The notes under the pieces: generated by a model | Databases searched by the model: none | What the model was told of the DNA's origin: nothing | Seen by the model: the letters and a program-made list of their open reading frames with translations, nothing else | Position numbers and translations under genes: made by a program | Shown here: positions 52,476-63,943 of the stretch, in pieces | Numbering within the stretch: the first letter of the stretch is position 1 | How the letters are laid out: each line of letters starts with the position of its first letter | Assembly: GCF_001651035.1 (NCBI RefSeq) | Contig: NZ_LXRG01000201.1 | Span: forward strand, 124,001 to 188,000 | DNA: 64,000 nucleotides | Direction of reading: 5' to 3' | Origin: Halomonas sp. ALS9 | GTDB lineage: Bacteria; Pseudomonadota; Gammaproteobacteria; Pseudomonadales; Halomonadaceae

Positions 52476-53966
52476 TCAACGACGAGGTGGCGGAAGCTCA
52501 AGGCCAATACCCAGCGCTTCCCAGCGTTCATCCACGCGTGTCTTAACGGCATCGTCCATCACAATGGGTGTGCCCCACTCACGATCAGTCTCGCCTGGCC
52601 ATTTATTGGTGGCATCTAGGCCCATTTTCGAGCCGAGGCCTGAGACAGGCGAAGCGAAATCCAGATAATCAATCGGCGTATTTTCGACCATCACGGTATC
52701 TCGGGCGGGATCCATTCGGGTAGTGATCGCCCAGATCACGTCTTCCCAATTGCGCGCGTCCACGTCGTCATCCAGCACGATCACAAATTTGGTGTACATA
52801 AACTGGCGCAGGAAGCTCCACACCCCCATCATCACGCGCTTGGCGTGGCCGGGGTACTGCTTTTTCATGGTCACCACCGCCATGCGGTAAGAACAGCCTT
52901 CCGGCGGCAAGTAGAAGTCGACAATTTCAGGGAACTGCTTGCACAGGATGGGCACAAACACTTCGTTCAACGCCACGCCGAGAATCGCCGGTTCATCCGG
53001 GGGACGCCCAGTATAGGTCGAATGGTAAATCGCATCACGGCGCATGGTCATACGCGTAATGGTAAATACCGGGAAGTGATCGACCTCATTGTAGTAACCG
53101 GTATGGTCACCAAAGGGGCCTTCCGCGGCCATATCATCCGGATAGATAAAGCCTTCGAGAATAATTTCGCTCGACGCGGGCACATCAAGGTCAGCGTGGC
53201 CGCACTTGACCAGCTCAGTACGCGAACCACGCAGCAGGCCCGCAAAGGCATATTCTGAGAGCGAATCAGGCACTGGGGTTACGGCGCCCAGAATCGTCGC
53301 CGGGTCGGCGCCAAGCGCCACTGCGACCGGAAAAGGCTCACCAGGATGGGCTTTTTGGAACTCCAGAAAATCCAGCGCGCCGCCACGATGGGAGAGCCAG
53401 CGCATGATCAGGCGATTTTTGCCGATTTTCTGCTGGCGATAGATACCCAGATTCTGGCGCTTCTTGTGCGGCCCTTTGGTAATTACCAGGGGCCAGGTGA
53501 CCAGCGGTGCCGCATCGCCCGGCCAGCAGTGCTGAATCGGCAGCAGACCAAGATCGACCTCGTCGTCTTCATACACCACTTCTTGCACCGGTGCATGCTT
53601 GACGTTTTTTGGCCCCATGCTAAGCACTTGCTTGAAAATCGGCAGCTTATCCCAGGCGTCTTTCAAGCCTTTGGGCGGGTCAGGCTCTTTGAGAAACGCC
53701 AACAGCTTACCCACTTCTCTGAGCGCTTCTACCGAATCTTGGCCCATGCCTAGCGCAACCCGCTTGGGGGTGCCAAACAAGTTACCGAGCAGCGGCATGT
53801 CGTGGCCTTTGACGTTTTCAAATAGCAACGCCGGGCCACCGGCACGCAGGGTACGGTCGCAGATTTCAGTAATTTCTAGGTAAGGATCGACTTCGACGGA
53901 AATACGCTTGAGTTCACCCTGGGCTTCAAGCGCCGCGATGAACTCACGCAAGTCTTTATACTTCAA
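52476..53966 (-). CDS. ubiD: 4-hydroxy-3-polyprenylbenzoate decarboxylase
   Basis: Ubiquinone-biosynthesis decarboxylase of 496 residues that uses the prenylated flavin made by UbiX. It opens with [20 protein letters not shown], and contains [28 protein letters not shown] and [12 protein letters not shown], characteristic of UbiD, including the conserved Arg-Glu-Asp area. Length equals E. coli UbiD (497). The 72-base region between rho and ubiD contains a small terminator-like hairpin. fre follows. Confidence 0.95.
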   Translation of the reverse strand: MKYKDLREFIAALEAQGELKRISVEVDPYLEITEICDRTLRAGGPALLFENVKGHDMPLLGNLFGTPKRVALGMGQDSVEALREVGKLLAFLKEPDPPKGLKDAWDKLPIFKQVLSMGPKNVKHAPVQEVVYEDDEVDLGLLPIQHCWPGDAAPLVTWPLVITKGPHKKRQNLGIYRQQKIGKNRLIMRWLSHRGGALDFLEFQKAHPGEPFPVAVALGADPATILGAVTPVPDSLSEYAFAGLLRGSRTELVKCGHADLDVPASSEIILEGFIYPDDMAAEGPFGDHTGYYNEVDHFPVFTITRMTMRRDAIYHSTYTGRPPDEPAILGVALNEVFVPILCKQFPEIVDFYLPPEGCSYRMAVVTMKKQYPGHAKRVMMGVWSFLRQFMYTKFVIVLDDDVDARNWEDVIWAITTRMDPARDTVMVENTPIDYLDFASPVSGLGSKMGLDATNKWPGETDREWGTPIVMDDAVKTRVDERWEALGIGLELPPPRR

Positions 53967-54008
53967 GGCACGCTCCCTGGCTGGCGAGTGCGCCGCTAAT
54001 ATTGACTT

Positions 54009-54024
54009 AAAACGAGCGGCGCTC
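54009..54024 (-). terminator. Short terminator-like hairpin behind rho
   Basis: On the reverse strand GAGC-GCC-GCTC is followed by GTTTTAAG, 15 bases behind the rho stop codon. A second, longer stem (GCGCCGC/GCGGCGC) could form over the same bases. Stem short, so confidence modest. Confidence 0.4.
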
Positions 54025-54038
54025 TTTTTGACGACAAG

Positions 54039-55298
54039 CTAGCGGCGCTTCATCGCTTCAAAGAACTCAAGATTGGTCTTGGTATCTTTCAGACGGTCAA
54101 TCAGGAATTCGGTGGCGGCGGTGTCTTCCATCGGATTGAGCAGCTTGCGCAGAATCCACATACGCTGCATTTCATCTTCAGACGCCAGCAGGTCTTCACG
54201 ACGGGTGCCACTGCGACGGATATTGATCGCTGGGAAGACGCGACGCTCTGCCAGTTTGCGATCCAGGTGGGCTTCCATATTGCCGGTACCCTTGAACTCT
54301 TCGAAGATGACTTCGTCCATCTTGGAGCCAGTATCGACCAGCGCCGTGGCGATAATCGTCAGGCTGCCGCCCTCTTCGATGTTACGCGCCGCACCAAAGA
54401 AGCGTTTCGGCTTTTCAAGGGCGTGGGCATCGACACCACCGGTAAGCACTTTGCCGGAGCTCGGCACAACCGTGTTGTAAGCACGCGCAAGACGAGTAAT
54501 CGAGTCAAGCAGGATGACCACGTCTTTCTTGTGCTCAACTAAGCGTTTGGCTTTCTCGATGACCATTTCAGCCACTTGCACGTGGCGCGCAGGCGGCTCA
54601 TCAAAGGTCGATGCCACTACTTCGCCACGCACAGTGCGCGACATTTCTGTCACTTCCTCAGGGCGCTCATCGATCAGCAGTACGATCAGGTGGCACTCTG
54701 GGTTGTTGCGCGTGATGGAGGTCGCGATGTTCTGCAACATCAGCGTTTTACCCGCCTTGGGCGGCGATACCAGCAGACCACGTTGGCCTTTACCAATCGG
54801 CGCGGTTAGATCGATGATCCGCGCGGTAAGGTCTTCCGTGGAGCCGTTACCGATCTCCATACGCATGCGATCGTCTGGGAACAACGGTGTTAAGTTCTCA
54901 AACAGGATCTTATGCTTGGCATTTTCCGGACGGTCAAAGTTGATTTGACTGACCTTCAGCAGGGCGAAGTAGCGCTCTCCCTCCTTCGGCGGGCGGATTT
55001 TGCCGGAAATGGAGTCACCCTTGCGCAGATTGAAACGGCGGATCTGCGAAGGCGATATATAGATATCGTCGGGACCGGCGAGATAGGAGCTGTCAGCGCT
55101 ACGCAGGAAGCCGAAGCCATCCTGAAGAATTTCCAGCACACCGTCGCCATAGATATCCTCGCCACTTTTGGCGTGTTTTTTGAGGATGGCGAAAATGATG
55201 TCCTGCTTGCGCGAACGGGCCAAGTTATCAATACCCATTTCACGGGCGATATCGAGGAGCTCGGGAACGGTTTTTTGCTTGAGTTCAGTGAGATTCAT
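54039..55298 (-). CDS. rho: Transcription termination factor Rho
   Basis: Hexameric RNA-dependent ATPase helicase of 419 residues, the same length as E. coli Rho, with near-identical blocks: [14 protein letters not shown]-type RNA-binding region ([18 protein letters not shown]), P-loop [21 protein letters not shown]-like [12 protein letters not shown] and [14 protein letters not shown]. It ends EFFEAMKRR. The upstream 550 bases are discussed separately; rho is usually autoregulated through its leader, and a long leader would fit. trxA, which often precedes rho, is not here. Confidence 0.97.
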   Translation of the reverse strand: MNLTELKQKTVPELLDIAREMGIDNLARSRKQDIIFAILKKHAKSGEDIYGDGVLEILQDGFGFLRSADSSYLAGPDDIYISPSQIRRFNLRKGDSISGKIRPPKEGERYFALLKVSQINFDRPENAKHKILFENLTPLFPDDRMRMEIGNGSTEDLTARIIDLTAPIGKGQRGLLVSPPKAGKTLMLQNIATSITRNNPECHLIVLLIDERPEEVTEMSRTVRGEVVASTFDEPPARHVQVAEMVIEKAKRLVEHKKDVVILLDSITRLARAYNTVVPSSGKVLTGGVDAHALEKPKRFFGAARNIEEGGSLTIIATALVDTGSKMDEVIFEEFKGTGNMEAHLDRKLAERRVFPAINIRRSGTRREDLLASEDEMQRMWILRKLLNPMEDTAATEFLIDRLKDTKTNLEFFEAMKRR

Positions 55299-55857
55299 CG
55301 GTGTGTTAGAAAGTTGCTCATGGAAGCTGGGCGCCAGGCGCCGGGAGTAAGACAGGAGGCGTGAAATTGACGCCGTGTGATGCGTTCAGACCCCGGTAAA
55401 GGCACGCGCTCGAAGATGAAAGGAACTGGGTTGGGCTTAGCTAACAACCTTAGTACATACAACACTAGTACTTGTCATCATTAAGACTCAACTCGAGGGT
55501 GCTAACAGTTGCTTAATCTGGTTTCCACAGGAGAGTGGCTAAACCAATGGGCTATCTGACGACTTGGAATTCTGGCTGATGCTAAAGGCACAACAATAAA
55601 TAACGTCTGGGGCGACCAAGGTGCCGTACTTGAACAACGCATGCAAGATTTTTTATCTAAACGGCAGCTATCTAAGACTAGCAACTTAAACGTCAGTCAT
55701 CTCAACAGCGAAGCACTTGTGGACACACTAACTAACCAGGTCGGATCAGGCCAGTAGTTGGATGGTAGTCAAGCGCCGCGACAAACGCAAGCCTTTGGCA
55801 ATTGACAATAGATAAAGGTCACCGCAACCTTGGCACAGCCAACACGAAGGAATGCTC
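55299..55857. other. Gap between rho and ppx with a degraded reading frame
   Basis: This 559-base region holds the divergent rho and ppx promoters. On the forward strand 55506-55757 reads in one frame with a single stop (TGA 55557-55559): before it QLLNLVSTGEWLNQWAI, after it about 66 codons including INNVWGDQGAVLEQRMQDF, ending at TAG 55755. There is no start codon with a ribosome-binding site. It looks like a decayed gene of unknown family, or chance. A hairpin-prone AGTAC/GTACT pair lies near 55452-55472. Nothing else is recognisable. Confidence 0.35.
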
Positions 55858-57411
55858 ATGCCCACGGATATTTCGCTCCCCATTGCCACCTCTGCCACTG
55901 AGGCAGACAGCGGTGCACCGCAGCGCTTCGCCGCTATAGACCTGGGCTCAAACAGCTTTCACCTACTGGTGGCCAACTACCAACATGAACGCCTACAGGT
56001 GGTGGCTCGTCTGGGTGAAAAGGTGCAGCTCGCCGCGGGTTTAGACGATGACGGCATGCTCAGCGAAGAGGCGATGCAGCGTGCGTTGGACTGCCTGGGC
56101 CGCTTTGCGCCGTTTTTAAACGACATTACCGATGCCAATTTGCGCATTGTGGGCACTAACGCGCTGCGCGATGCCGATAATAGCCAAGCGTTTATCGAGC
56201 GTGCTGAGGCACAGCTAGGTCACGCTATCGAAATTATTGCTGGCCGCGAAGAAGCCCGACTGATTTATTTAGGTGCCGCCCATGCGCTTGCCGAAAATGG
56301 CCGCCGATTAATTATCGATATTGGTGGCGGTTCGACAGAATTTATCATTGGCGAAGCCTTTGAGCCCAAAGCGCTGGAAAGCCTGCGCATGGGCTGCGTG
56401 ACCTTTTCTCGACGCTTCTTCCCCGACGGCGAATTAAACGAGAAACGCATGCGCCGCGCCGAGCTTGCCGCCCTTTCGGAGCTTGCCAATATTCAGCGTT
56501 CTTACCAGCGCCTAGGCTGGGACGACCCGGTCGGTTCAAGCGGCACAATCAAGGCCGCCGCTAGCGTGCTGCATGCTCATGGCGATACGCCCCACGAGGG
56601 CGTTATCACGCGTGACGGTTTGAAAAAGCTGCGCGAACGGCTGCTAAAGTGCAAACAGTTGGATAAAGTCGCGCTGAATGGCTTAAAAGCTGACCGCGCC
56701 AAAGTGTTCCCGGCGGGCATTGCCATTCTTGGCGCAATTTTCGAAGCCTTTGATTTAACCCAGATGCGCTTTGCCGATGGCGCTCTGCGCGAAGGCGTTC
56801 TCTACGATATGGCTGGGCGCAATACCGCAGAAGACTCCCGCTCGAAAAGCCTGAAATCGCTGCAGCGTACCTATGATGTTGATACCCGCCAAGGCTTTAA
56901 CGTCGCCGACACCGCCGAACATTTGTTTAATCAGGTACGCCATGCCTGGTCGCTAAACCTTGATCAAGGGCGCTATTTGCAATGGGCTAGCCACGTGCAC
57001 GAAATCGGCCTGGCGATCTCCCACAGCCAGTTTCACCGCCACGGTGCCTACTTGCTGGAGCATTCCGACCTTGCCGGTTTTTCACGCCCCGAACAGCGCC
57101 AGCTGGCGTTTTTAGTACGCGCCCATCGGCGCAAATTCCCGATCAAGGAGTGGCAGGCTCTGCCCAACGCGCAGCATGCGACCACCCAGAAGCTTGCCAG
57201 GCTGCTGCGTTTAGCCGTACTGCTCAACCATTCGCGTCCAGAAACCGCCCCGCCACCACCGGCAATAAGTGCTGACAGCGACAGCTTAACGATCACGCTG
57301 CCAGCTAGTGATGAACCCACCCTGCTGGGTACTGACTTGGAGCAGGAGCAGGCGTTTATGGAAGCTGCCGGTTTTAAGTTGGTGATTAAGCAGGCGGCGT
57401 CAGGCGGGTAA
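55858..57411 (+). CDS. ppx: Exopolyphosphatase
   Basis: Ppx/GppA-family phosphatase of 517 residues (E. coli Ppx 513), releasing phosphate from polyphosphate ends. The ASKHA-fold phosphate loops are visible: AAIDLGSNSFHLLVA near residue 26 and IIDIGGGSTEFIIG near 150; GSSGTIKAAASVL is the third. The C-terminal HD-like domain has QWASHVHEIGLAISHSQFHRHGAYL. I chose ATG 55858 because GAAGG is 7 bases upstream; the ATG 6 bases before is too close. The end overlaps the convergent tilS by 26 bases. ppk is not in the window. Confidence 0.93.
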   Translation: MPTDISLPIATSATEADSGAPQRFAAIDLGSNSFHLLVANYQHERLQVVARLGEKVQLAAGLDDDGMLSEEAMQRALDCLGRFAPFLNDITDANLRIVGTNALRDADNSQAFIERAEAQLGHAIEIIAGREEARLIYLGAAHALAENGRRLIIDIGGGSTEFIIGEAFEPKALESLRMGCVTFSRRFFPDGELNEKRMRRAELAALSELANIQRSYQRLGWDDPVGSSGTIKAAASVLHAHGDTPHEGVITRDGLKKLRERLLKCKQLDKVALNGLKADRAKVFPAGIAILGAIFEAFDLTQMRFADGALREGVLYDMAGRNTAEDSRSKSLKSLQRTYDVDTRQGFNVADTAEHLFNQVRHAWSLNLDQGRYLQWASHVHEIGLAISHSQFHRHGAYLLEHSDLAGFSRPEQRQLAFLVRAHRRKFPIKEWQALPNAQHATTQKLARLLRLAVLLNHSRPETAPPPPAISADSDSLTITLPASDEPTLLGTDLEQEQAFMEAAGFKLVIKQAASGG

Positions 57412-58708
57412 AAAGGACGCCCGCTGCTTGCCATAGCAGTTGTGCAGGCGGGCGAACCACCCCAATGCACGCCTCAGCCTGCATGATGACCACCAGCCGC
57501 TCGCGCTCCCAGGGCGGCATATCAATCTCTTGTAACAGCCGCTTGAGATCGCGCCGCCCTCGTTTGGGCAGTTGAATCACTTCCCCGCCTTGTCGCCAGG
57601 TGGCCCTGAGCACTTGGGAGTGCTGATGAGAGTGCTGATGAGACGGCTTTTGCAATGACGCCACTTGCCAACCTAGCGGCCCGATGGGTGTCTCCAGCGG
57701 CGCTTGACCATCCCAGCTCGCCTCCCAAAGCGGTAGCGGTTCAAACGGAGCCATCAGATAAAGCCGTTGGCGCCAAAGGCGCGCCTGAGCGCCCGGCCAC
57801 TCAACGCACACCTCAGCATCCGCTTTCACCGTCAGTTGATCCAACAGGCTCTCTAGGCGCTTCTGCGGGGGAGTAGGTAAGCCCTGCTGCTGACAAAGGG
57901 TGCGCACCAGCAACCGCTGTCGCGAGCGGGATCGCTGCCTAAGCGCGCTCGCATCTAGCTGCCCTCCACCGGTGGCAAGCGCTACTAACTCGGCTTGTAA
58001 GTACTCGCTAAGTACAGCATCTGCTTCACTGGCGTGGACAGCGCTGTTCGCGAAAGCAACGTCGGCGGCGGGCCAGCGCTCGCGCAGCGCAGGCAATATC
58101 CGGTGACGCAGCCGATTACGATCAAAGCGAATATCTTGATTGGTGGGATCTTCACACCAACTCAACTCAAACAGACCGGCCGCGGCTTCAAGTTCAGCTC
58201 GACGCACGGTGAGCCATGGACGCACCAAGGTAATGCCCTGGGCCTCGCGCCGAAAAGGCATGCCTGCTAGGCCACGTAGTCCGCTGCCGCGCAGGGCGGC
58301 AAGTAGAAAGGTTTCTGCCTGATCGTCTTGATGTTGGGCCAGCCACAGCGTATCACCGGCAGGAAGGGTGGCATGAAGCGCGGCGTAGCGGGCGTTACGG
58401 GCAGCACCTTCGACGCCCTCGCCTTGGGCATCCACCGCCACATTAACCACCGTTAGCGGAACGTTTAATCGCTCGCAGAGCGTTTTACATTGCTTTTCGA
58501 ATGTCTCTGCCGCCGCCTGGAGGCCGTGGTTAATGTGGATGGCCCGCAAAGGGCGGTCTGTTTGTTCGCAGACCTGTGCGGCTGACGCGAGTAGCAGGCA
58601 GGAGTCCAGACCGCCGGAGAGTGCCACCCAAATAGAGCGCCCCGGCGGGGTTTCCGCCAGGGCGTCTTCAAGCAAGCCTTGCAGTAAATTACGCGGCTGG
58701 GGCGCCAT
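57386..58708 (-). CDS. tilS: tRNA(Ile)-lysidine synthase
   Basis: N-type ATP pyrophosphatase of 440 residues that converts C34 of tRNA-Ile(CAU) to lysidine. The PP-loop is [13 protein letters not shown] (about residues 28-40), followed by [22 protein letters not shown] and [14 protein letters not shown], the TilS signature. The C-terminal substrate-binding domains (from about 230) include [20 protein letters not shown]. Start overlaps accA by 20 bases, as a coupled pair. It ends tail to tail with ppx. Confidence 0.94.
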   Translation of the reverse strand: MAPQPRNLLQGLLEDALAETPPGRSIWVALSGGLDSCLLLASAAQVCEQTDRPLRAIHINHGLQAAAETFEKQCKTLCERLNVPLTVVNVAVDAQGEGVEGAARNARYAALHATLPAGDTLWLAQHQDDQAETFLLAALRGSGLRGLAGMPFRREAQGITLVRPWLTVRRAELEAAAGLFELSWCEDPTNQDIRFDRNRLRHRILPALRERWPAADVAFANSAVHASEADAVLSEYLQAELVALATGGGQLDASALRQRSRSRQRLLVRTLCQQQGLPTPPQKRLESLLDQLTVKADAEVCVEWPGAQARLWRQRLYLMAPFEPLPLWEASWDGQAPLETPIGPLGWQVASLQKPSHQHSHQHSQVLRATWRQGGEVIQLPKRGRRDLKRLLQEIDMPPWERERLVVIMQAEACIGVVRPPAQLLWQAAGVLFTRLTPPA

Positions 58709-59645
58709 AGCTCATTAAACGCTTGTAGCGACGCTCTAACAGCGCGTCGGTGTCCATCGCCTGCAACCGTTCCAGGCTAGCGGTAAGCGCCTCCTTGACC
58801 CGTTCTGCGGTGGTCAGCGGGTGGCGGTGAGAGCCACCCAGCGGTTCTTTGATCAGCGAGTCGACGAAACCCAGCTCTTTCAGTCGCTCGGCGGTAATGC
58901 CCATGGCCTGAGCGGCGTCAGAGGCTTTGGTGGCGCTCTTCCACAGAATCGAGGCGCAGCCTTCTGGCGAGATCACCGAGTAGGTGGAGTACTGCAGCAT
59001 TTGTAGCTCGTCGCAGACGCCAATGGCCAGCGCGCCGCCGGAGCCGCCCTCGCCCACTACCGTCGAGATAATCGGTGTTTTGAGCCGTGACATAACAGCC
59101 AGGTTGTAAGCGATAGCTTCAGACTGTCCGCGCTCTTCCGCGTCGATGCCGGGGTAAGCGCCGGGGGTGTCGATAAAGGTCAGAATCGGCATTTTAAAGC
59201 GTTCGGCCATTTCCATCAGGCGGCACGCTTTGCGGTAGCCTTCTGGGCGCGGCATGCCGAAGTTACGGCGTACTTTCTCTTTTACATCGCGGCCTTTTTG
59301 GTGGCCAATGACCATCACCGGTGCATCGTTCAACCTTGCGATGCCACCGACAAGCGCAGCATCATCGGCGAAGTTGCGATCGCCGTGAAGCTCGTCAAAG
59401 TCGGTGAAGATGTATTCGAGGTAATCCAGCGTGTAGGGCCGCTGGGGGTGCCGTGAAATCTGCGAAACCTGCCAGGGAGTCAAATCCTTGAAGATCGATT
59501 CCGTCAGCTTGCGGCTTTTCTCTTCCAGCCGAGCAATCTCGTCAGAAAGGTTCACTTGGCTATCGGAGCTAACTAAGCGCAGCTCCTCAATTTTTGCCTG
59601 AAGTTCGGCAATCGGCTGTTCAAAATCGAGATAATTAGGATTCAT
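58689..59645 (-). CDS. accA: Acetyl-CoA carboxylase, carboxyltransferase alpha subunit
   Basis: Protein of 318 residues (E. coli 319), which with AccD transfers the carboxyl group from carboxybiotin to acetyl-CoA, the first step of fatty acid synthesis. Typical are [72 protein letters not shown] and [13 protein letters not shown]. Gene order dnaE-accA-tilS is that of E. coli. The 105 bases between dnaE and accA show no clear terminator. Confidence 0.97.
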   Translation of the reverse strand: MNPNYLDFEQPIAELQAKIEELRLVSSDSQVNLSDEIARLEEKSRKLTESIFKDLTPWQVSQISRHPQRPYTLDYLEYIFTDFDELHGDRNFADDAALVGGIARLNDAPVMVIGHQKGRDVKEKVRRNFGMPRPEGYRKACRLMEMAERFKMPILTFIDTPGAYPGIDAEERGQSEAIAYNLAVMSRLKTPIISTVVGEGGSGGALAIGVCDELQMLQYSTYSVISPEGCASILWKSATKASDAAQAMGITAERLKELGFVDSLIKEPLGGSHRHPLTTAERVKEALTASLERLQAMDTDALLERRYKRLMSYGAPAA

Positions 59646-59750
59646 CGGCGTTGCCTATAAAAAATAGCCTGATCAAAATGAGCATTGATAAGTAATTAGA
59701 GAATAAGCGCATTATCGCACCCTGACCCAGCCACGCAAGTTGGGCTGCCT

Positions 59751-62700
59751 TTAACGATAACGGAGTTGCACACCTGCCTGGCCCTGGACATCTCGCAGTG
59801 CCAGCAGTAAATCGTCACTAGGCGCCACTTTCCACTCATCGGCAAGTTCGAGCCAAGCAACCGCTGCTGGGTGGCGGTACTGCAGGCGTACCGGCAAACC
59901 TTCCTCGTCTCGGTACGGCGTCAGGCTGTCGCGCAGGGTTTCAATTAAGCGGCCATTGATCTGCCCCGCATCCAGCGCCAGCTCCACTGCCTGACCATAG
60001 CGAATGCGCGCCGTCACCATCGGCGTGACGTCTTTGCCGCGCAGACGCAGGCCGCCGGAAAATTCGTCGCTGGAGACCTCGCCCTCGACGATCAACACCT
60101 GATCGGCCTCAATCTGACCGCGCAACTGCTCAAATAACTCCCCAAACAGCGAGGCCTCAATACGTCCGGTGCGGTCATCCAGGGTGATAAACGCCATGGT
60201 ATCGCCGCGCTTGGACTTCATGGTGCGCACGCCGACCACCAGCCCGGCCACCCGTTGGGGGTCGCGCGAAGGTTTCAGATCGCTGATCCGGGTCGACACA
60301 AAACGCTTTAACTCCCGCTCGTATTCATCAATCGGATGACCGGTAAGATAAAGCCCCAGGGTATCTTTCTCTCCCGAGAGCCGTTCGCGATCAGTCCATT
60401 CACGGGCGCCAAGGTACTCAGCGTAAACGTTGCTGTCTCCCTCTTCGGCTTCGGCAAACGCATCACCAAACATATCCAGCATGCCTAGATTCTGATTGGC
60501 ATGATTCTGCGCAGCGGCTTTTAGAGCGTCTTCCATTGCGGCAAACAGCACCGCGCGATTGGGACCGATGGTATCCAGCGCGCCGGAGCGAATCAGCGCT
60601 TCAAGGGTGCGCTTATTCATCCGCTTGGGATCGATACGGCGGCAGAAATCGAAGATATCCTTGAACGGGCCGTCGGCCTCTCGGGCTTCAACAATGGCGC
60701 CAATCGGGCCTTCGCCCACGCCACGAATCGCGCCTAGCCCGTAGACCACTCGAGCATCGGTATCGACGGTGAATTTGTAGCCACCAACGTTGACGTTCGG
60801 TGGCGTCACGGTGAGTTTGAGGTTGCGACACTCCTCAATCAGCGGCACCACTTTATCCAGGTTGTCCATTTCGGTGGACATAACCGCGGCCATAAAGGGC
60901 CCCGGATAGTGGGCTTTCAGCCACGCGGTTTGGTAAGAGACCAGCGCGTAGGCGGCCGAGTGCGATTTGTTAAAACCGTAACCGGCGAATTTTTCTACCA
61001 GGTCGAAGATGTTACCGGCCAGGTCTTTATCGATCCCGTTGGCGGCACACCCCTCCATAAAGCCATCGCGCTGCTTGGCCATCTCTTCGGGTTTTTTCTT
61101 ACCCATGGCACGGCGCAGCATATCCGCTTGGCCGAGACTGTAACCTGCCATGACCTGAGCGATCTGCATGACCTGCTCTTGGTAGAGAATAATGCCGTAG
61201 GTAGGCGCCAGTACCGGTTTCAGCAGCTCATGCTGGTAATCCGGGTGGGGGTAAGAGACTTCGGCCCGGCCATGCTTACGGTTGATAAAGTCATCGACCA
61301 TACCCGACTGCAAGGGGCCTGGGCGGAACAGCGCCACCAGAGCGATCATGTCGTCCAGGGAATCGGGCAGCAGGCGCTTGATTAGCTCTTTCATGCCGCG
61401 GGATTCGAGCTGGAAGACCGCCGTGGTTTCAGCGCGCTTGAGCATCTCAAAGGTCGGTGCATCATCCAGCGGAATGCTCTCAATTTCGAGCGGCCCCTGG
61501 CCGTTAACACTGCGCACTTTATCGACCATCTCCAGCGCCCAGTCGATAATCGTCAGCGTCCTCAGACCCAGAAAGTCAAATTTGACCAGGCCCGCCTCTT
61601 CGATGTCATTTTTATCGAACTGAACCACCAGACCTGAGCCATCTTCATCACACAGCAATGGCGAGAAGTCAGTCAGTTTAGTCGGCGCAATAACAACACC
61701 ACCCGCGTGCTTACCGGTGCCGCGAGTGGTGCCCTCTAGCTTGAGCGCCATCTCCCAGATCTCTTCGGCCTCTTCATCGTTGCCGATAAACTCTTTGAGC
61801 GCTGGCTCCTGCTCAATCGCCTTGGCCAGGGTCATGCCCACTTCAAAAGGGATCAGCTTGGAGAGCTTGTCGCCCAGCGAGTAGGGCCGCCCCTGTGCGC
61901 GAGCGACGTCACGCACTACGGCTTTAGCGGCCATGGTGCCAAACGTAACGATCTGGGAGACCGCATTACGCCCGTAGCGCTCGGCCACGTATTCAATGAC
62001 TTTATCGCGCTTCTCCATACAGAAGTCGACGTCAAAGTCGGGCATCGAGACACGTTCAGGGTTAAGAAAGCGCTCGAACAGCAGGTCGTAGCCAATCGGA
62101 TCCAGATCGGTGATTTTTTGCGCGTAGGCCACCAGTGAACCGGCACCGGAACCGCGCCCGGGGCCCACTGGAACACTGTTGTCCTTGGCCCACTGGATAA
62201 AGTCCATCACGATAAGAAAGTAGCCAGGGAACCCCATCTGGATAATAACGTTGAGCTCGAACTCCAGCCGGTCGCGGTAGCGCTGGTCGATTGCCTGATA
62301 CTCTTCGCTGTCACGGGGGTAGCGCTCTGCGGGAAACAGAAAATCCAGCCGCTCGGTTAAACCGTCGTGGGAGACCTTGCGGAAGAACTCGTCCTGGGTC
62401 ATACCTTCAGGAATGCCGAACTCGGGCAGGAAAATCTCGCCCAGGCGCACATCGACGCTGCAGCGCTCGGCGATCATCACGCTGTTTTCCAGCGCTTCGG
62501 GAATATCGGCGAACAGTGCCGCCATCTCGTCGGGGCTTTTTAGGTACTGCTCTTCGGTATAGCGGCGCTCACGGCGAGGGTCATCCAGCGCTTTGCCTTC
62601 GCCAATGGCCACGCGGGTTTCGTGGGCCCAATAATCTTCGCGCTCAAGAAAGCGCACGTCGTTGGTCGCCACCACAGGCGTGCCTGTCTCAATGGCCAGC

Positions 62701-63257
62701 TTGACGCTGGCGTGAACGCAGGCCTCTTCCAGCGGGCGCCCGGTACGAATCAGCTCCAGGTAGAAGCGTTCGGGGAATGCCGCCTGCCACTCTTGCAGCA
62801 GCACCCGGGCGTCCTGTTCGTGATCCGACAGTAAATGGCGGCCAATCTCACCTTCCCGCGCGCCGGAAAGCGCAATCAAGCCTTCGCTCTGTTCCAGCAC
62901 CCACTGTTTATCGAGAATCGCACGCCCCTGACGTTGACCATGCGTCCAGCCTTTCGAGATCAACTCGGTCAGGTTGCGATAGCCAATATCGTTCATCGCC
63001 AGCAGCGTTAGCCGGTAAGGGTGGGACTCATCATGGGGATTTTGCAGCCATAAATCGCTGCCAATAATCGGTTTCAACCCCGCCCCCTGGGCAGCCTTGT
63101 AAAACTTTACCAGGCCAAACAGGTTGGTTTCATCGGTCAAGGCCAGCGCCGGCATCGCCCGTTCAGCCGTGGTGCTGACCAGCGATTTTAGCTTCACTAA
63201 GCCATCGACCAGGGAGTATTCACTGTGCAAACGTAAATGAACGAACGGAACCGTCAT
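59751..63257 (-). CDS. dnaE: DNA polymerase III alpha subunit
   Basis: Replicative polymerase of 1168 residues (E. coli 1160), type DnaE1. The N-terminal PHP domain starts FVHLRLHSEYSLVDGLVK; the palm contains the catalytic aspartates in PDFDVDFCMEKRDKVIEYV; GFNKSHSAAYALVSYQTAWLK and YGIILYQEQVMQIAQVMAGY are standard. Near the C-terminus is an OB domain (VAGLVVGVRTMKSKRGDTMAF), then a tau-binding tail. Start ATG 63257. It lies behind rnhB by 38 bases. Confidence 0.97.
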   Translation of the reverse strand: MTVPFVHLRLHSEYSLVDGLVKLKSLVSTTAERAMPALALTDETNLFGLVKFYKAAQGAGLKPIIGSDLWLQNPHDESHPYRLTLLAMNDIGYRNLTELISKGWTHGQRQGRAILDKQWVLEQSEGLIALSGAREGEIGRHLLSDHEQDARVLLQEWQAAFPERFYLELIRTGRPLEEACVHASVKLAIETGTPVVATNDVRFLEREDYWAHETRVAIGEGKALDDPRRERRYTEEQYLKSPDEMAALFADIPEALENSVMIAERCSVDVRLGEIFLPEFGIPEGMTQDEFFRKVSHDGLTERLDFLFPAERYPRDSEEYQAIDQRYRDRLEFELNVIIQMGFPGYFLIVMDFIQWAKDNSVPVGPGRGSGAGSLVAYAQKITDLDPIGYDLLFERFLNPERVSMPDFDVDFCMEKRDKVIEYVAERYGRNAVSQIVTFGTMAAKAVVRDVARAQGRPYSLGDKLSKLIPFEVGMTLAKAIEQEPALKEFIGNDEEAEEIWEMALKLEGTTRGTGKHAGGVVIAPTKLTDFSPLLCDEDGSGLVVQFDKNDIEEAGLVKFDFLGLRTLTIIDWALEMVDKVRSVNGQGPLEIESIPLDDAPTFEMLKRAETTAVFQLESRGMKELIKRLLPDSLDDMIALVALFRPGPLQSGMVDDFINRKHGRAEVSYPHPDYQHELLKPVLAPTYGIILYQEQVMQIAQVMAGYSLGQADMLRRAMGKKKPEEMAKQRDGFMEGCAANGIDKDLAGNIFDLVEKFAGYGFNKSHSAAYALVSYQTAWLKAHYPGPFMAAVMSTEMDNLDKVVPLIEECRNLKLTVTPPNVNVGGYKFTVDTDARVVYGLGAIRGVGEGPIGAIVEAREADGPFKDIFDFCRRIDPKRMNKRTLEALIRSGALDTIGPNRAVLFAAMEDALKAAAQNHANQNLGMLDMFGDAFAEAEEGDSNVYAEYLGAREWTDRERLSGEKDTLGLYLTGHPIDEYERELKRFVSTRISDLKPSRDPQRVAGLVVGVRTMKSKRGDTMAFITLDDRTGRIEASLFGELFEQLRGQIEADQVLIVEGEVSSDEFSGGLRLRGKDVTPMVTARIRYGQAVELALDAGQINGRLIETLRDSLTPYRDEEGLPVRLQYRHPAAVAWLELADEWKVAPSDDLLLALRDVQGQAGVQLRYR

Positions 63258-63295
63258 GGGACTCTCAGCAAAACGCTAGAAGAAGAAAAAGTACG

Positions 63296-63943
63296 TTAAA
63301 GCAGCGCCAGCTGACGCTGCACTGGCGCAAAGCTACGCCGATGTTCGGCCAGTGGCCCGTGAGCTGCAAGCGCCGCCAAATGCTCTTTGGTTGGGTAGCC
63401 CTTATGGCGCGCAAAACCATACTCAGGATAGCACTCATCCAGGGCAACCATCTGAGCATCGCGAGCGACTTTAGCTAAAATTGAGGCGGCGGCAATAGCG
63501 CAGTGACGTGAATCCCCCTTTACAACGGCCTGACCGGGCAATGGATGCCCAGGTAATTTATTGCCATCGACGAGTAGATATTCCGCCGCCGGTGCCAGCG
63601 CATCAACCGCCCGACGCATGGCTAAATGGGTGGCGTGGTAAATATTCAGCGCATCCACTTCGGCCGCGCTGGCTTCTGCCACAGCAAAGGCTAACGCCCG
63701 CTCACGAATCTGACTATCCAGCGCTTCTCGCTTGCGTGCAGTGAGTTTTTTAGAGTCGGTAAGACCGACAATGGGCTGAGCGGGGTCAAGAATCACCGCC
63801 GCGGCTACCACGCTGCCGATCAGCGGCCCACGCCCTACCTCATCAACTCCTGCCAGTCGCTCGCCGCTATAGGCAACCTCAAGGCTAGGAAAATCCTTAT
63901 GCCCAATAGACCATTGCTTACTCGCCCAATGCTCAATCGACAT
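63296..63943 (-). CDS. rnhB: Ribonuclease HII
   Basis: Metal-dependent nuclease of 215 residues that cuts RNA-DNA hybrids and misincorporated ribonucleotides. Catalytic residues are in [14 protein letters not shown] (Asp, Glu), a later Asp in [10 protein letters not shown] and Asp in [20 protein letters not shown] is the family motif. The start at 63943 (MSIEHWASK) overlaps the end of lpxB by 11 bases; an internal start is possible since the RNase fold begins only at about residue 24. Confidence 0.94.
   Translation of the reverse strand: MSIEHWASKQWSIGHKDFPSLEVAYSGERLAGVDEVGRGPLIGSVVAAAVILDPAQPIVGLTDSKKLTARKREALDSQIRERALAFAVAEASAAEVDALNIYHATHLAMRRAVDALAPAAEYLLVDGNKLPGHPLPGQAVVKGDSRHCAIAAASILAKVARDAQMVALDECYPEYGFARHKGYPTKEHLAALAAHGPLAEHRRSFAPVQRQLALL

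Noticed and set aside
55557-55559. TGA as a selenocysteine codon in the frame between rho and ppx
   Set aside because: No SECIS-like stem directly downstream, no start codon, no known selenoprotein similarity; a decayed frame is simpler.
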